The notes under the pieces are model-generated. The model was not told the DNA's origin, did no database searches, and saw only the letters and a program-made list of their open reading frames with translations. The translations under genes were made by a program, and so were the position numbers. Below are positions 23,204 through 29,210 of a DNA stretch of 30,745 bases, piece after piece. This DNA comes from a virus: positions 1-30,745 of the IMG/VR virus record IMGVR_UViG_3300048554_000021; one strand, written 5' to 3'. Positions within the stretch are counted from its first letter, which is position 1. Every line of letters begins with the position of its first letter.

Positions 23204-24040
23204 TTATCCCCTAAAATCTAAATATTTTTTAGCTTGGTCTTTAGTAAATTTGCCTTCACCTATTGCTCTTTCAACATCACTTGAATACCTTTGAGCATAA
23301 CCTTTAATAAATGAACTGCCTTTTTTAGCATCTACAGCTTCCTTAAACATCTTTAATCTCATAACGTAAGGGTCAGCAGTACTTGTATTTTGTTTCTTGG
23401 GTTGTTCATCTAAATACTTTTTAGCTGATAACCAAAATGCAGGCTGTTTAGCAAATTGCTTGTCTTCAATAGAATTATAATAAGTTGAATACATATCTGC
23501 TAGTTTTTCTGGGTTTTCTAACCATTCTTTTTCTATTTTTAAATAGTTCTTTTCAGCTATACCCTTACTAACTTTATTAGGTATCTTTTCCCAAAATTTA
23601 TTAAAATAAGAAGTATTATTTATCTTGGTTTTGGTATTGGTAGGGGTAGGGGTAGGGGTAGGGGGGTTTTGGCTAGGTTTTTTTGGTCTTCCTCCTAACT
23701 TGCCATTTACCTTAGAAGCCTCTATTCTTCCTGTAATATATAAATATTCTTGTAGCTGTCTTTCGTTCTGATAATGCGAACCAATTAAAACAAAAAACTG
23801 CTCTAATATATTTTTACAGCCTTCTTTTTCACTATCTGTTATGCAATTACCAATTCTATAATAAGTATTTTCGTTATTTAATATCCCAGAACATCTTTTA
23901 TTCCAGTTCCAACAAAGTAATCGAATATATATCCCTATTTCTTCGTTAGAGAGGTGTTGAGTACCCGCAATGAAATCTTCTGTGAAAAGATACCATGCTT
24001 TTAATTTCTCTTTTGGCTTTGAATTTTTTTCTATGAACAT
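23204..24040 (-). CDS. DUF1376-type replication initiator-like protein
   Basis: 278 residues from the ATG at 24040, chosen because TTGGAG stands 6 bases upstream (a TTG 12 bases earlier is the only alternative). N-terminal DUF1376 pattern: AWYLFTEDFIAGTQHLSNEE, IGIYIRLLCWNWN and ASKVNGKLGGRPKKP. A Pro-Thr linker at about 124-140 is encoded by a CCCCTA-type repeat. The C-terminal half is helical (KFWEKIPNKVSKGIAEKNYL; QFAKQPAFWLSAKKYLDE; SDVERAIGEGKFTKDQAKKYL). Such proteins are the O-like initiators of small phages that borrow the host replisome. No polymerase or helicase is seen, so this is the best replication gene in the window. Confidence 0.8.
   Translation of the reverse strand: MFIEKNSKPKEKLKAWYLFTEDFIAGTQHLSNEEIGIYIRLLCWNWNKRCSGILNNENTYYRIGNCITDSEKEGCKNILEQFFVLIGSHYQNERQLQEYLYITGRIEASKVNGKLGGRPKKPSQNPPTPTPTPTNTKTKINNTSYFNKFWEKIPNKVSKGIAEKNYLKIEKEWLENPEKLADMYSTYYNSIEDKQFAKQPAFWLSAKKYLDEQPKKQNTSTADPYVMRLKMFKEAVDAKKGSSFIKGYAQRYSSDVERAIGEGKFTKDQAKKYLDFRG
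23643..23666 (+). repeat. G-quadruplex-forming hexanucleotide repeat inside the initiator gene
   Basis: Plus strand: four runs of at least four G separated by TA (GGGG at 23643-46, 23649-52, 23655-58, and six G at 23661-66). This fits a canonical intramolecular G4 with two-base loops. On the coding strand it writes alternating Pro-Thr codons (ACC CCT). It is the most G-rich stretch I noticed in an AT-rich genome. Confidence 0.9.
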
Positions 24041-24115
24041 AATTATCTCCAATCTAATTATTTTTAATATATATAAATTAACCTAAAATGAAACCTATTT
24101 TTAATTATAGGTTAA
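24041..24115 (-). promoter_or_regulatory. AT-rich intergenic region before the initiator, with AACCTA repeats
   Basis: About 71 bases separate the PD-(D/E)XK stop from the initiator ATG. It contains the inverted pair TTAACCTA (24078-24085) and TAGGTTAA (24108-24115), plus an extra direct AAACCTA at 24091-24097. On the minus strand CCTATAATTA gives a -10-like TATAAT. A promoter or operator for the initiator is plausible. The AACCTA/TAGGTT motif recurs upstream of the early block at 29023-29044. Confidence 0.45.
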
Positions 24116-24903
24116 AAGCCCCAAACTTCTTTCCTTGCATTTAAAACAGTTTCTTCTTTCCATATCCAATTATCTGGATTAGGAATTAGAGCCATTTTAA
24201 CATCATCTTTTGAATTAACATTTTTTAGAAAATTACCCATAACTTTTACAATATGTTTGCAAATATTTAGGTGATGGTCATATGAAGCTAATTCTAACTG
24301 TGTAAATTCAGCAGATTTTGTTTTTGTTGGTGTTTTTAAATACCATAGCATTTGTCGAACATTCGTGGCTCTATTATAAATGGCTTGTTGCATTGCATGA
24401 CTAGTGCTTATTTGCATTGGATTTGTTTTAGAGGTTTTTAAATCAATAAAAAAATCTTCTTTAGTGTTTTTATCTTCAAAATGAAAATCTGTATAACCAA
24501 TAAAGGGTATATCTTCTATAGATACCTCAACTTTCTTTTGATAATTTAATAATTTCCATTGAAAAGCACGTTCTTTAAACTCATGAGCACCAAGTTCTAA
24601 TAATGGAACTAAATTAGTTCTTTCTTCATCTATTTTAGGGTCTGTAAGACTAAAGCAATTATCATCAAACTCAGCTATCATTTTTTCACTAGCTTCTTTA
24701 AATGACATACCATTTAAAATCATATTTAAGCCAGATTCAACAGCACTTCCTCTATTAGCTGAAGCACCACCGGGAAATTCATAACCAAATATTCTTCTTA
24801 AAGCCCATCTTTCCCTATAAAATGCAAACTCATTTAAATGACTAAAAGACAATGGCAGTAGACTCTTACTGCCATCATCAAACTTTTGAAAATGTTCAAT
24901 CAT
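24112..24903 (-). CDS. PD-(D/E)XK (RecB/Cas4-like) nuclease
   Basis: 263 residues. Motif order of the RecB-type nuclease fold: FSHLNEFAFYRERWALRRIF, ANRGSAVESGLNMIL (with E56), DIPFIGYTDFHF (D139), FFIDLKTSK (D154, K156) and AMQQAIYN (Q172/Q173, Y176). No Cys cluster of the Cas4/AddB iron-sulphur type is seen. In phages such proteins act in recombination or DNA end processing, similar in role to lambda exonuclease. The SSB-like gene is a few genes upstream. It overlaps its upstream neighbour by ATGA. Confidence 0.85.
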   Translation of the reverse strand: MIEHFQKFDDGSKSLLPLSFSHLNEFAFYRERWALRRIFGYEFPGGASANRGSAVESGLNMILNGMSFKEASEKMIAEFDDNCFSLTDPKIDEERTNLVPLLELGAHEFKERAFQWKLLNYQKKVEVSIEDIPFIGYTDFHFEDKNTKEDFFIDLKTSKTNPMQISTSHAMQQAIYNRATNVRQMLWYLKTPTKTKSAEFTQLELASYDHHLNICKHIVKVMGNFLKNVNSKDDVKMALIPNPDNWIWKEETVLNARKEVWGF

Positions 24904-25121
24904 ATCTTATTGACCCAATCTTGCAGGTGGTCTCGATTTTTAATCACCTGTGCCTTTAAATCAAAGCATTGGTCATGAACATTACTAGTTCTACCAAATC
25001 GTATAAGATACTCATTAATAGCACTAATTAACTTGCTCATAACTTTTATGTCACTCATATGCTTGGCAATGGCTTCTTCTTTTTGCCTATCTACTTCCTG
25101 CTCTATTTCTTGGTCAGTCAT
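24900..25121 (-). CDS. 73-residue helical protein, unknown
   Basis: Acidic-basic helical protein: TDQEIEQEVDRQKEEAIAKH, SDIKVMSKLISAINEYLIRF, then TSNVHDQCFDLKAQVIKNRD. Likely coiled coil in the first half. It couples to the HTH gene upstream by TAATG (25119-25123) and overlaps the nuclease by ATGA, making a tight group of three. Such a small protein before a nuclease could be a partner or regulator, but the sequence does not show which. Confidence 0.6.
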   Translation of the reverse strand: MTDQEIEQEVDRQKEEAIAKHMSDIKVMSKLISAINEYLIRFGRTSNVHDQCFDLKAQVIKNRDHLQDWVNKI

Positions 25122-25327
25122 TATTTACTCCCTTTAATAAGGGTGTATTCAGCAAATCTTTTACCATTATCAGCAGTTTGCATTACTGACATGATGTCGT
25201 AACCATATCTTCTTAAATTGTAGATTATAGCACTTAATCTGGTAGCCCTAAATTTATGGATAGCTTCCCATGAAGTGATTTTGTTGCCTTGCTTTAGGTA
25301 GTGTAGTATTTGTTCTGTCTGGTTCAT
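25121..25327 (-). CDS. Small winged-helix (HTH) protein
   Basis: 68 residues. NQTEQILHYLKQGNKITSWE, AIHKFRATRLSAIIYNLRRY and GYDIMSVMQTADNGKRFAEY form the helix-turn-helix-wing layout of small phage winged-helix proteins (LKQG.KITS.EAI..F..TRLSA.I..LR..G). It is expected to bind DNA; a regulator of the early genes is one option. It is the only clear HTH apart from the terminase small subunit. Confidence 0.8.
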   Translation of the reverse strand: MNQTEQILHYLKQGNKITSWEAIHKFRATRLSAIIYNLRRYGYDIMSVMQTADNGKRFAEYTLIKGSK

Positions 25328-25339
25328 AACAATTCCTTT

Positions 25340-25693
25340 CTATAAATGTTTTGCCAGTTCTCTTTCATTAACAACCTTAGTTCTTAGGTCATCTCTAAAA
25401 GACTTAAAGGATTCAAATCTTATCTTAGACCTGTTCCTTTCTTTAAGGGTTCTTTGGTATCTATCCAAATAGTCCTTAAATTTCGTATTAGAGTAAATTA
25501 ATCCATTTAACTCTGTCATATTTTTATAATTGGCTTGTCGTGAATAGTAAATCGTTAATTCAGCAATAATCATTTTTTCTTCTTTTTTCATTAATTCGCA
25601 AGCAGTATCTAAGTCTGCGAACCTCATTCCCAGTTCTTCTTGCTGATATGATAATTTACTAGGGTCAAAATCTATTGTGTAAATATCAGACAT
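25340..25693 (-). CDS. 117-residue helical protein, unknown
   Basis: SDIYTIDFDPSKLSYQQEEL, ELMKKEEKMIIAELTIYYSR, KFKDYLDRYQRTLKERNRSK and FESFKSFRDDLRTKVVNERE give a long helical, charged protein ending AKHL. The ATG overlaps the upstream gene by 8 bases. Its location between the HNH group and the HTH gene puts it in the replication/recombination block. Function unknown; no catalytic motif seen. Confidence 0.6.
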   Translation of the reverse strand: MSDIYTIDFDPSKLSYQQEELGMRFADLDTACELMKKEEKMIIAELTIYYSRQANYKNMTELNGLIYSNTKFKDYLDRYQRTLKERNRSKIRFESFKSFRDDLRTKVVNERELAKHL

Positions 25694-25931
25694 AATAATC
25701 CTCGTTACCTATATCAAACTCATGTCTTATTTTCCACATAGCAGTATTCATATCTCTTATATCTGATAAATAAATATCTTCCATGTCTTGAATATTTCCT
25801 AAAACATTTACTAAAGATTGATGAGCTAACTTAATAGCTTCTTTTTGCTCATTAGAAAGAGCTTTTAACCCATTTTTTCTATTAATTAAAATTTCTTCTT
25901 GTTTTAATTCGAATTCAGTTTTTTTAGTCAT
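25686..25931 (-). CDS. 81-residue helical protein, unknown
   Basis: I start at ATG 25931 (MTKKTEFELKQEEILINRKN) because GGGGA lies about 10 bases upstream and the longer frame from 25994 overlaps the HNH gene heavily. GLKALSNEQKEAIKLAHQSL and VNVLGNIQDMEDIYLSDIRD are helices, ending in HEFDIGNEDYYV. No known family. It overlaps both neighbours by 8 bases. Confidence 0.55.
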   Translation of the reverse strand: MTKKTEFELKQEEILINRKNGLKALSNEQKEAIKLAHQSLVNVLGNIQDMEDIYLSDIRDMNTAMWKIRHEFDIGNEDYYV

Positions 25932-26229
25932 TGTAAAGTTTTCCCCATTCTTTATCTGATATTTTCTGTAATAATTTAGCTTTCCATTCCTCATTTATAG
26001 ATTTGTCTCTATGAGCGTGGTCATGACAAGACCTACAAACTGGGAATAAATTATCTATTCTATTTAATCGGTTGTTTTTTACCCCACCCATACCCTTAGG
26101 GATTAAATGGTGTATATCTACAGCTTGCTGTCTATTGCAACCCCAACAAATGGGAATATCGTATTCGTGATACCCCCAAAAGTCGGCAAATAGTTTTTTA
26201 TAATTTTTTAAGGTTTTCATTGAAAGCAT
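25924..26229 (-). CDS. HNH endonuclease-like protein
   Basis: 101 residues (start at ATG 26229; the in-frame ATG at 26220 is an alternative, neither has a good ribosome site). Motifs: C28-x-x-C31 (ICWGCN), DIHHLIPKGMGGV (D39, H40, H41), C65-x-x-C68 with CHDHAHRD (H71, H73): the zinc-stabilised HNH fold. It could cut at the terminase or replication stage, or be a homing-type nuclease. Packaging HNH proteins usually sit beside the terminase; this one is five kb away in the replication block. It overlaps the SSB-like gene by 32 bases. Confidence 0.85.
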   Translation of the reverse strand: MLSMKTLKNYKKLFADFWGYHEYDIPICWGCNRQQAVDIHHLIPKGMGGVKNNRLNRIDNLFPVCRSCHDHAHRDKSINEEWKAKLLQKISDKEWGKLYND

Positions 26230-26641
26230 TTACAGCATTTCTGGTTAATTCCGCAATATCATGTACAGAAAATTGACCAGAACCCATAGACCGACCAACT
26301 ATACCTGTAACAAATATATCAAGCCTTTGTGTATCGCTTTTACTAAAGCCATTTGAAGCAGATTGCATAGGTACAGATTGCTCATATTGGTTTTGCTGTT
26401 GTGCTTGTTGCTCTGAAGATTCACCACCTGTTACAATTTCAACGTCTTTAACATTAGTGTATGAATTGCCTTTTTCAGAAGTTTTTGTATTAATAATATT
26501 ATATTTGATAATATCGCCAGATTTTGGGACTGGATATAAAGGAACACCTCTTGTATATAGCCTTTTCCCATCAATAGTATCTATTGAATAATTAGGAATA
26601 CCATCTTTTGTATTATCGTAAATTTTATCTATTGTAACCAT
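26198..26641 (-). CDS. OB-fold/SSB-like candidate
   Basis: 147 residues. N-terminal beta part: VTIDKIYDNTKDGIPNYSID, RLYTRGVPLYPVPKSGDIIK, NSYTNVKDVEIVTG, consistent with an OB fold that binds single-stranded DNA. A Gln-rich linker (QQAQQQNQYEQ) follows, then a C-terminal helical segment RLDIFVTGIVGRSMGSGQFS, VHDIAELTRNAVNAFNENLK. The G.SYTNVKDVEI pattern and linker recall phage SSB-like proteins, although the usual acidic C-tail is absent. It sits beside the nuclease genes as recombination SSBs do. Confidence 0.55.
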   Translation of the reverse strand: MVTIDKIYDNTKDGIPNYSIDTIDGKRLYTRGVPLYPVPKSGDIIKYNIINTKTSEKGNSYTNVKDVEIVTGGESSEQQAQQQNQYEQSVPMQSASNGFSKSDTQRLDIFVTGIVGRSMGSGQFSVHDIAELTRNAVNAFNENLKKL

Positions 26642-26660
26642 TGTTTTAACTCCAATTTTA

Positions 26661-26972
26661 TTATTTATTAAGTACGTTATAACCTCTGCCCTCTAAGCAA
26701 TTATTAATTAAATCTCGCCTAGTTTGTGCTTTAGGACTTAGCCATAACACTTTGAATCGTAACAAATTATATACTATTTTACCCTGTTCTAAAACAAAAT
26801 TTGTTTCATCTTTAACTAAGTCTCGACAAGTATATAAATCGTCGTGATATCGGTTCATATCGCCTTTAATATTTGCCGATGATTTACCTCTACTATCTAC
26901 TATTGGTGTTGTTGAACAGCTACTTACAACGACCAATAAAGTACATATAGAGAATACTTTAAATATTTTCAT
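26661..26972 (-). CDS. Lipoprotein in the early block
   Basis: 103 residues beginning MKIFKVFSICTLLVVVSSCS: a classical lipoprotein signal with positive n-region, hydrophobic core and lipobox VSSC at residue 19. The mature part (SRGKSSANIKGDMNRYHDDL; YTCRDLVKDETNFVLEQ; LSPKAQTRRDLINNCLEGRG) has two extra Cys that could form a disulphide. I recall such lipoproteins in other marine phages. Being among early genes, it may be a cell-surface change or superinfection-exclusion protein; this is inference. It overlaps the upstream gene by 14 bases. Confidence 0.7.
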   Translation of the reverse strand: MKIFKVFSICTLLVVVSSCSTTPIVDSRGKSSANIKGDMNRYHDDLYTCRDLVKDETNFVLEQGKIVYNLLRFKVLWLSPKAQTRRDLINNCLEGRGYNVLNK

Positions 26973-27225
26973 AATAATTCTCGTTTATTTTTTTTAGAAC
27001 CAATTTATTTAAATCTTTTCTAAGACCATAAATAATCTTTAATTCTATTTTGTTTGAATCTTCGGTTTTAAGTTTTCTTGCATTTCTTTGTCTGGCTTTA
27101 TGAAGAAGTTCTGCATATTCTTTAAAAACTCCATAATACTGTGCCACAGACATATTAAGAACTCTAGCTGTATAAAGCTCAGTACAGCCTATTTTTATTG
27201 GTTTATCTATCATTATCTGCTCCAA
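26959..27225 (-). CDS. 88-residue protein, unknown
   Basis: EQIMIDKPIKIGCTELYTAR, VLNMSVAQYYGVFKEYAELL, HKARQRNARKLKTEDSNKIE and IIYGLRKDLNKLVLKKINEN are mainly helical and basic. A later start (MIDKP, 27213) is possible. It overlaps the upstream gene by 23 bases or less and the lipoprotein gene by 14. No function can be assigned. Confidence 0.5.
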   Translation of the reverse strand: MEQIMIDKPIKIGCTELYTARVLNMSVAQYYGVFKEYAELLHKARQRNARKLKTEDSNKIELKIIYGLRKDLNKLVLKKINENYYENI

Positions 27226-27406
27226 TATTGTTTATTCCATATTCTTTAATTAATTCTCTAATTTCCAGACCATCATCAAAGCCCCTCTTGTAATAAGCAG
27301 AAAATAAATTATCTGGATTTTTCTTTTGGTTAAGAATGGCATCTTTAATGCCATCCTTGTAAAATGTTAGGTAATTTTGCCTTTTCTTTTCTAGTGGATT
27401 AATCAT
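27203..27406 (-). CDS. 67-residue protein, unknown
   Basis: From ATG 27406 (a GTG three codons upstream is possible): INPLEKKRQNYLTFYKDGIK, NPDNLFSAYYKRGFDDGLEI, RELIKEYGINNIG. The YKRGFDDGLE segment is common in small phage proteins of the form Y..GF.DG. No enzyme motif. It overlaps both neighbours. Confidence 0.55.
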   Translation of the reverse strand: MINPLEKKRQNYLTFYKDGIKDAILNQKKNPDNLFSAYYKRGFDDGLEIRELIKEYGINNIGADNDR

Positions 27407-27569
27407 TATTATCACTACAATTATTATCTATATTTTCTATAGCGTAATGTAAGGCTATCATTATAGCTTTATCTGTTTTATAAGTTCCTTGATACGATGC
27501 TATTTTATTAATCAATCTATCAATATTTTTTTGGTGATGATAAATTAACTCTATATATCTATTAGCCAT
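27399..27569 (-). CDS. 56-residue protein with strong ribosome site
   Basis: ATG at 27569 preceded by AAGGAGG at the ideal distance (about 5-6 bases), among the best Shine-Dalgarno sequences in the window; TAA at 27399. NRYIELIYHHQKNIDRLINK, IASYQGTYKTDKAIMIALHY, AIENIDNNCSDNND is a helical protein with an acidic tail. It overlaps the next gene by 8 bases. Unknown function. Confidence 0.6.
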   Translation of the reverse strand: MANRYIELIYHHQKNIDRLINKIASYQGTYKTDKAIMIALHYAIENIDNNCSDNND

Positions 27570-27579
27570 TATTACCTCC

Positions 27580-27678
27580 TTAAAATGCTATTAGTGAAAA
27601 ATAAGCAAACCCAAAAAACATTAGGCAAAAAATCCCATAAATTGTGTAAACACCATAGTTTTTAATAAATTTAAGCAT
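27580..27678 (-). CDS. 32-residue membrane peptide
   Basis: ATG at 27678 (8-base overlap with the previous gene), TAA at 27580. KFIKNYGVYTIYGIFCLMFF then GFAYFSLIAF is one TM helix. It has no clear ribosome site of its own and would depend on coupling to the preceding gene. Small membrane peptides in the early block may alter the host envelope; this one is too short to assign. Confidence 0.4.
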   Translation of the reverse strand: MLKFIKNYGVYTIYGIFCLMFFGFAYFSLIAF

Positions 27679-27868
27679 TGAAACCTCTTTCTTTCATGTG
27701 TTCTTCGTATTGTTCATAAGACATATTTTGAATTTCAAATTCTGTTATTTGTTTTTGCTTTTCATCAATCATATCTTGAATATATGATTTAATAGTAGAA
27801 GCACTAAACTGTCCTACAGCATTTTGAATTTCTTTTAATTGTTCTATATCATGTAAAATATTGTTCAT
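27671..27868 (-). CDS. 65-residue helical protein, unknown
   Basis: MNNILHDIEQLKEIQNAVGQ, FSASTIKSYIQDMIDEKQKQ, ITEFEIQNMSYEQYEEHMKE. Likely helical with a coiled-coil end. It has an AAGGAGG ribosome site and follows a terminator-like hairpin at 27881-27906. It may therefore be expressed at a level set by read-through of that hairpin. No family recognised. Confidence 0.55.
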   Translation of the reverse strand: MNNILHDIEQLKEIQNAVGQFSASTIKSYIQDMIDEKQKQITEFEIQNMSYEQYEEHMKERGFNA

Positions 27869-27880
27869 TAATTCCTCCTT

Positions 27881-27906
27881 AAAAGAAGCACCTGTTAAGA
27901 TGCTTC
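27881..27906 (-). terminator. Terminator-like hairpin at the end of the 28.4-kb gene
   Basis: On the minus strand GAAGCAUC, loop UUAACA, GGUGCUUC, then UUUU. It is an eight-pair stem with one G-U pair, starting inside the last codons of the upstream gene, with only four U. It is weaker than the capsid terminator; partial termination or processing is likely. Confidence 0.6.
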
Positions 27907-28434
27907 GTATGGGTTATATGCTTTTCTTGAAAAATCTCTGTGAATAAAATCTTTTAATACCAAATGGTCAGTATTTTTTTTGACATATTCTTTAGCGTAT
28001 TCTTTAAGATGATTAGTTGGGGTAATATAATTCTGTTCTACATAACCAATGATATCTGCATATTGTTCATCATTTGACCAGTAATCTTCTCTTGGGCAAA
28101 ACCTATAACAAAATAATTCTTTTTTTAAACCACCATCAGAAATTACATCTCTGACTTCTAAAGTATAAGGAACTTTCCAAGGGTCGCATTCTTCTTCATT
28201 ATCTTTAATAATACGAATATCACATATATAAGATTGCATTTCATATTCTTTAGTAGGTGGTAAACCAGTATATGAAGTATTAAAATGGTTTTCTAAGAAT
28301 TCTTTAAAATAAACATTATCATATTTATCAATTTGCGATTTATGAATATCACGGATAACATAAGTGTCACCACCTGCATATTTCCATCTATCGCCACGAG
28401 CTTCTAAATCTTGAGTGTGTATACAAATTTTCAT
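27895..28434 (-). CDS. 179-residue protein of the early block, unknown
   Basis: Start at ATG 28434 with GGAG about 8 bases upstream (the longer frame to 28506 overlaps the previous gene). KICIHTQDLEARGDRWKYAG, GDTYVIRDIHKSQIDKYDNV, SYICDIRIIKDNEEECDPWK, FCYRFCPREDYWSNDEQYAD. Four Cys and several aromatic residues; mixed alpha/beta. It is one of the largest unidentified proteins in the early block. Its last codons form the first arm of a terminator-like hairpin. No family recognised. Confidence 0.65.
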   Translation of the reverse strand: MKICIHTQDLEARGDRWKYAGGDTYVIRDIHKSQIDKYDNVYFKEFLENHFNTSYTGLPPTKEYEMQSYICDIRIIKDNEEECDPWKVPYTLEVRDVISDGGLKKELFCYRFCPREDYWSNDEQYADIIGYVEQNYITPTNHLKEYAKEYVKKNTDHLVLKDFIHRDFSRKAYNPYEAS

Positions 28435-28436
28435 AA

Positions 28437-28679
28437 TTAAACTCCTATCGCTATAGAAACAATTTCTTTTGAATGTGGTGGCTTTGATATTCCATAAACA
28501 ATACATCTAGCCAAAGGATTAGCAGATTTTACATTATTTCTATAATCAACTGCATCATTAAGATTTTCAAAAGCAACTTTTCCATATTTACCTCTGCCTT
28601 TAAAAATGGTTACGATATAATGTTTTATATGAGTTTTTAAGTAATTATCATATTCGTTTGAGTTATTAATATTTTCCAT
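28437..28679 (-). CDS. 80-residue protein, unknown
   Basis: NSNEYDNYLKTHIKHYIVTI, FKGRGKYGKVAFENLNDAVD, YRNNVKSANPLARCIVYGIS. The beta-alpha-beta appearance (HYIVTIFKGRGKYGKVAF, then RCIVYGIS) suggests a small ferredoxin-like fold; this is only pattern reading. A good ribosome site (AAGGAG) precedes it. It stands 2 bases before the next gene. Confidence 0.55.
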   Translation of the reverse strand: MENINNSNEYDNYLKTHIKHYIVTIFKGRGKYGKVAFENLNDAVDYRNNVKSANPLARCIVYGISKPPHSKEIVSIAIGV

Positions 28680-28713
28680 TAGTTTCTCCTTATTATTATG
28701 AAAATATAGTGAG

Positions 28714-28731
28714 AGAGTGCCTAAGCACTCT
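28714..28731 (-). other. Hairpin at the stop of the ArdC-like gene
   Basis: AGAGUGC, loop UUAG, GCACUCU: a perfect seven-pair hairpin whose loop is the stop codon region of the ArdC-like gene. No T run follows directly, so it is not a classical terminator; it may be an RNA processing or stability element. Confidence 0.6.
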
Positions 28732-28987
28732 GCTCTTGTAGTTGTGATTTATGAAATACTGGGAAAAGTCTACCAGACATTTGAACTTTTGAAGAACCAT
28801 CTGATTGCTCTTTAAATTCTTCCATAGGTCTGATTATCTTGGCTATTGCCTTGGTACCCTTAGGTACTTTATAACCAAGTTCAATGGCTTGTCTGAAAGT
28901 TAAGAAACCACCTTTCAAACCAGTAGCTTCTAATATCTCAATGTTTTTGCCAGAATATGGTCTTTTTGTTTTTTCGTTATAGTACAT
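28721..28987 (-). CDS. ArdC-like N-terminal domain protein (putative antirestriction/ssDNA-binding)
   Basis: 88 residues from the ATG at 28987 (TTGGAG 6 bases upstream; the in-frame TTG further up is part of that site). YYNEKTKRPYSGKNIEILEA, FLTFRQAIELGYKVPKGTKA, IAKIIRPMEE, RLFPVFHKSQLQEQSA. The order G..V.KG.K.(I)..., then F.VFH.SQ resembles the N-terminal, ssDNA-binding part of ArdC antirestriction proteins, without the metallopeptidase domain. As the first gene of the leftward early block, an antirestriction role would make sense, but the match is partial. Confidence 0.55.
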   Translation of the reverse strand: MYYNEKTKRPYSGKNIEILEATGLKGGFLTFRQAIELGYKVPKGTKAIAKIIRPMEEFKEQSDGSSKVQMSGRLFPVFHKSQLQEQSA

Positions 28988-29186
28988 TTTGAACTCCAAT
29001 TATTATTATTAAATTATCTTATAACCTACATTCTAATCTAGGTTTATTTCAAAGTAAACCAATAGTTTAATTTTTTTTGCATTTAATTTTTTTTTATGCT
29101 AATTATTAACTAATTCTCCGGTCGAGAAGTCTACAAGGTAATTTACTATGAACTCCAATTTTATAGTAAAACATAGGGGGTAGAAT
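28988..29186. promoter_or_regulatory. Divergent control region between early block and VRR-NUC gene
   Basis: About 200 bases without a gene, the longest such stretch in the window. It has long T runs (29061-29095) and three inverted repeats: AACCTA/TAGGTT (29023-29028, 29039-29044), TTTACTAT/ATAGTAAA (29142-29149, 29163-29170) and the 11-base repeat at 29172-29210. A weak rightward promoter is possible (TTGCAT at 29077 with TAATTA at 29100, 17-base spacing) and a leftward TATAAA at 29165-29160; neither is firm. The 12-base TGAACTCCAATT occurs twice (28990-29001 and 29149-29160). Confidence 0.6.
29142..29170. repeat. Inverted repeat TTTACTAT / ATAGTAAA
   Basis: Perfect eight-base arms (29142-29149, 29163-29170) around a 13-base spacer. 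The span of 29 bases with AT-rich arms is what a dimeric repressor operator looks like. It is one base from the next inverted repeat. Confidence 0.7.
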
Positions 29187-29210
29187 GTGCGGTACAAATT
29201 ACCCCCTATG
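29172..29210 (+). promoter_or_regulatory. Eleven-base inverted repeat enclosing the VRR-NUC start
   Basis: CATAGGGGGTA (29172-29182) and TACCCCCTATG (29200-29210) are exact reverse complements with a 17-base loop. In the rightward mRNA the left arm holds the GGGGG ribosome site and the loop holds the GTG start (29187), so folding would hide the site. In leftward RNA the same hairpin is followed by UUUU and could end late transcripts before the early block. Confidence 0.75.

Noticed and set aside
23643-23666. Telomere repeat or protelomerase site
   Set aside because: Only four units, within a coding frame, with no palindrome or protelomerase gene; the ends overlap as in a circular map.
28437-28506. 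Longer start (28506) for the 179-residue early protein
   Set aside because: It would overlap the preceding gene by 70 bases, while the ATG at 28434 has a proper GGAG and follows the stop by 2 bases.
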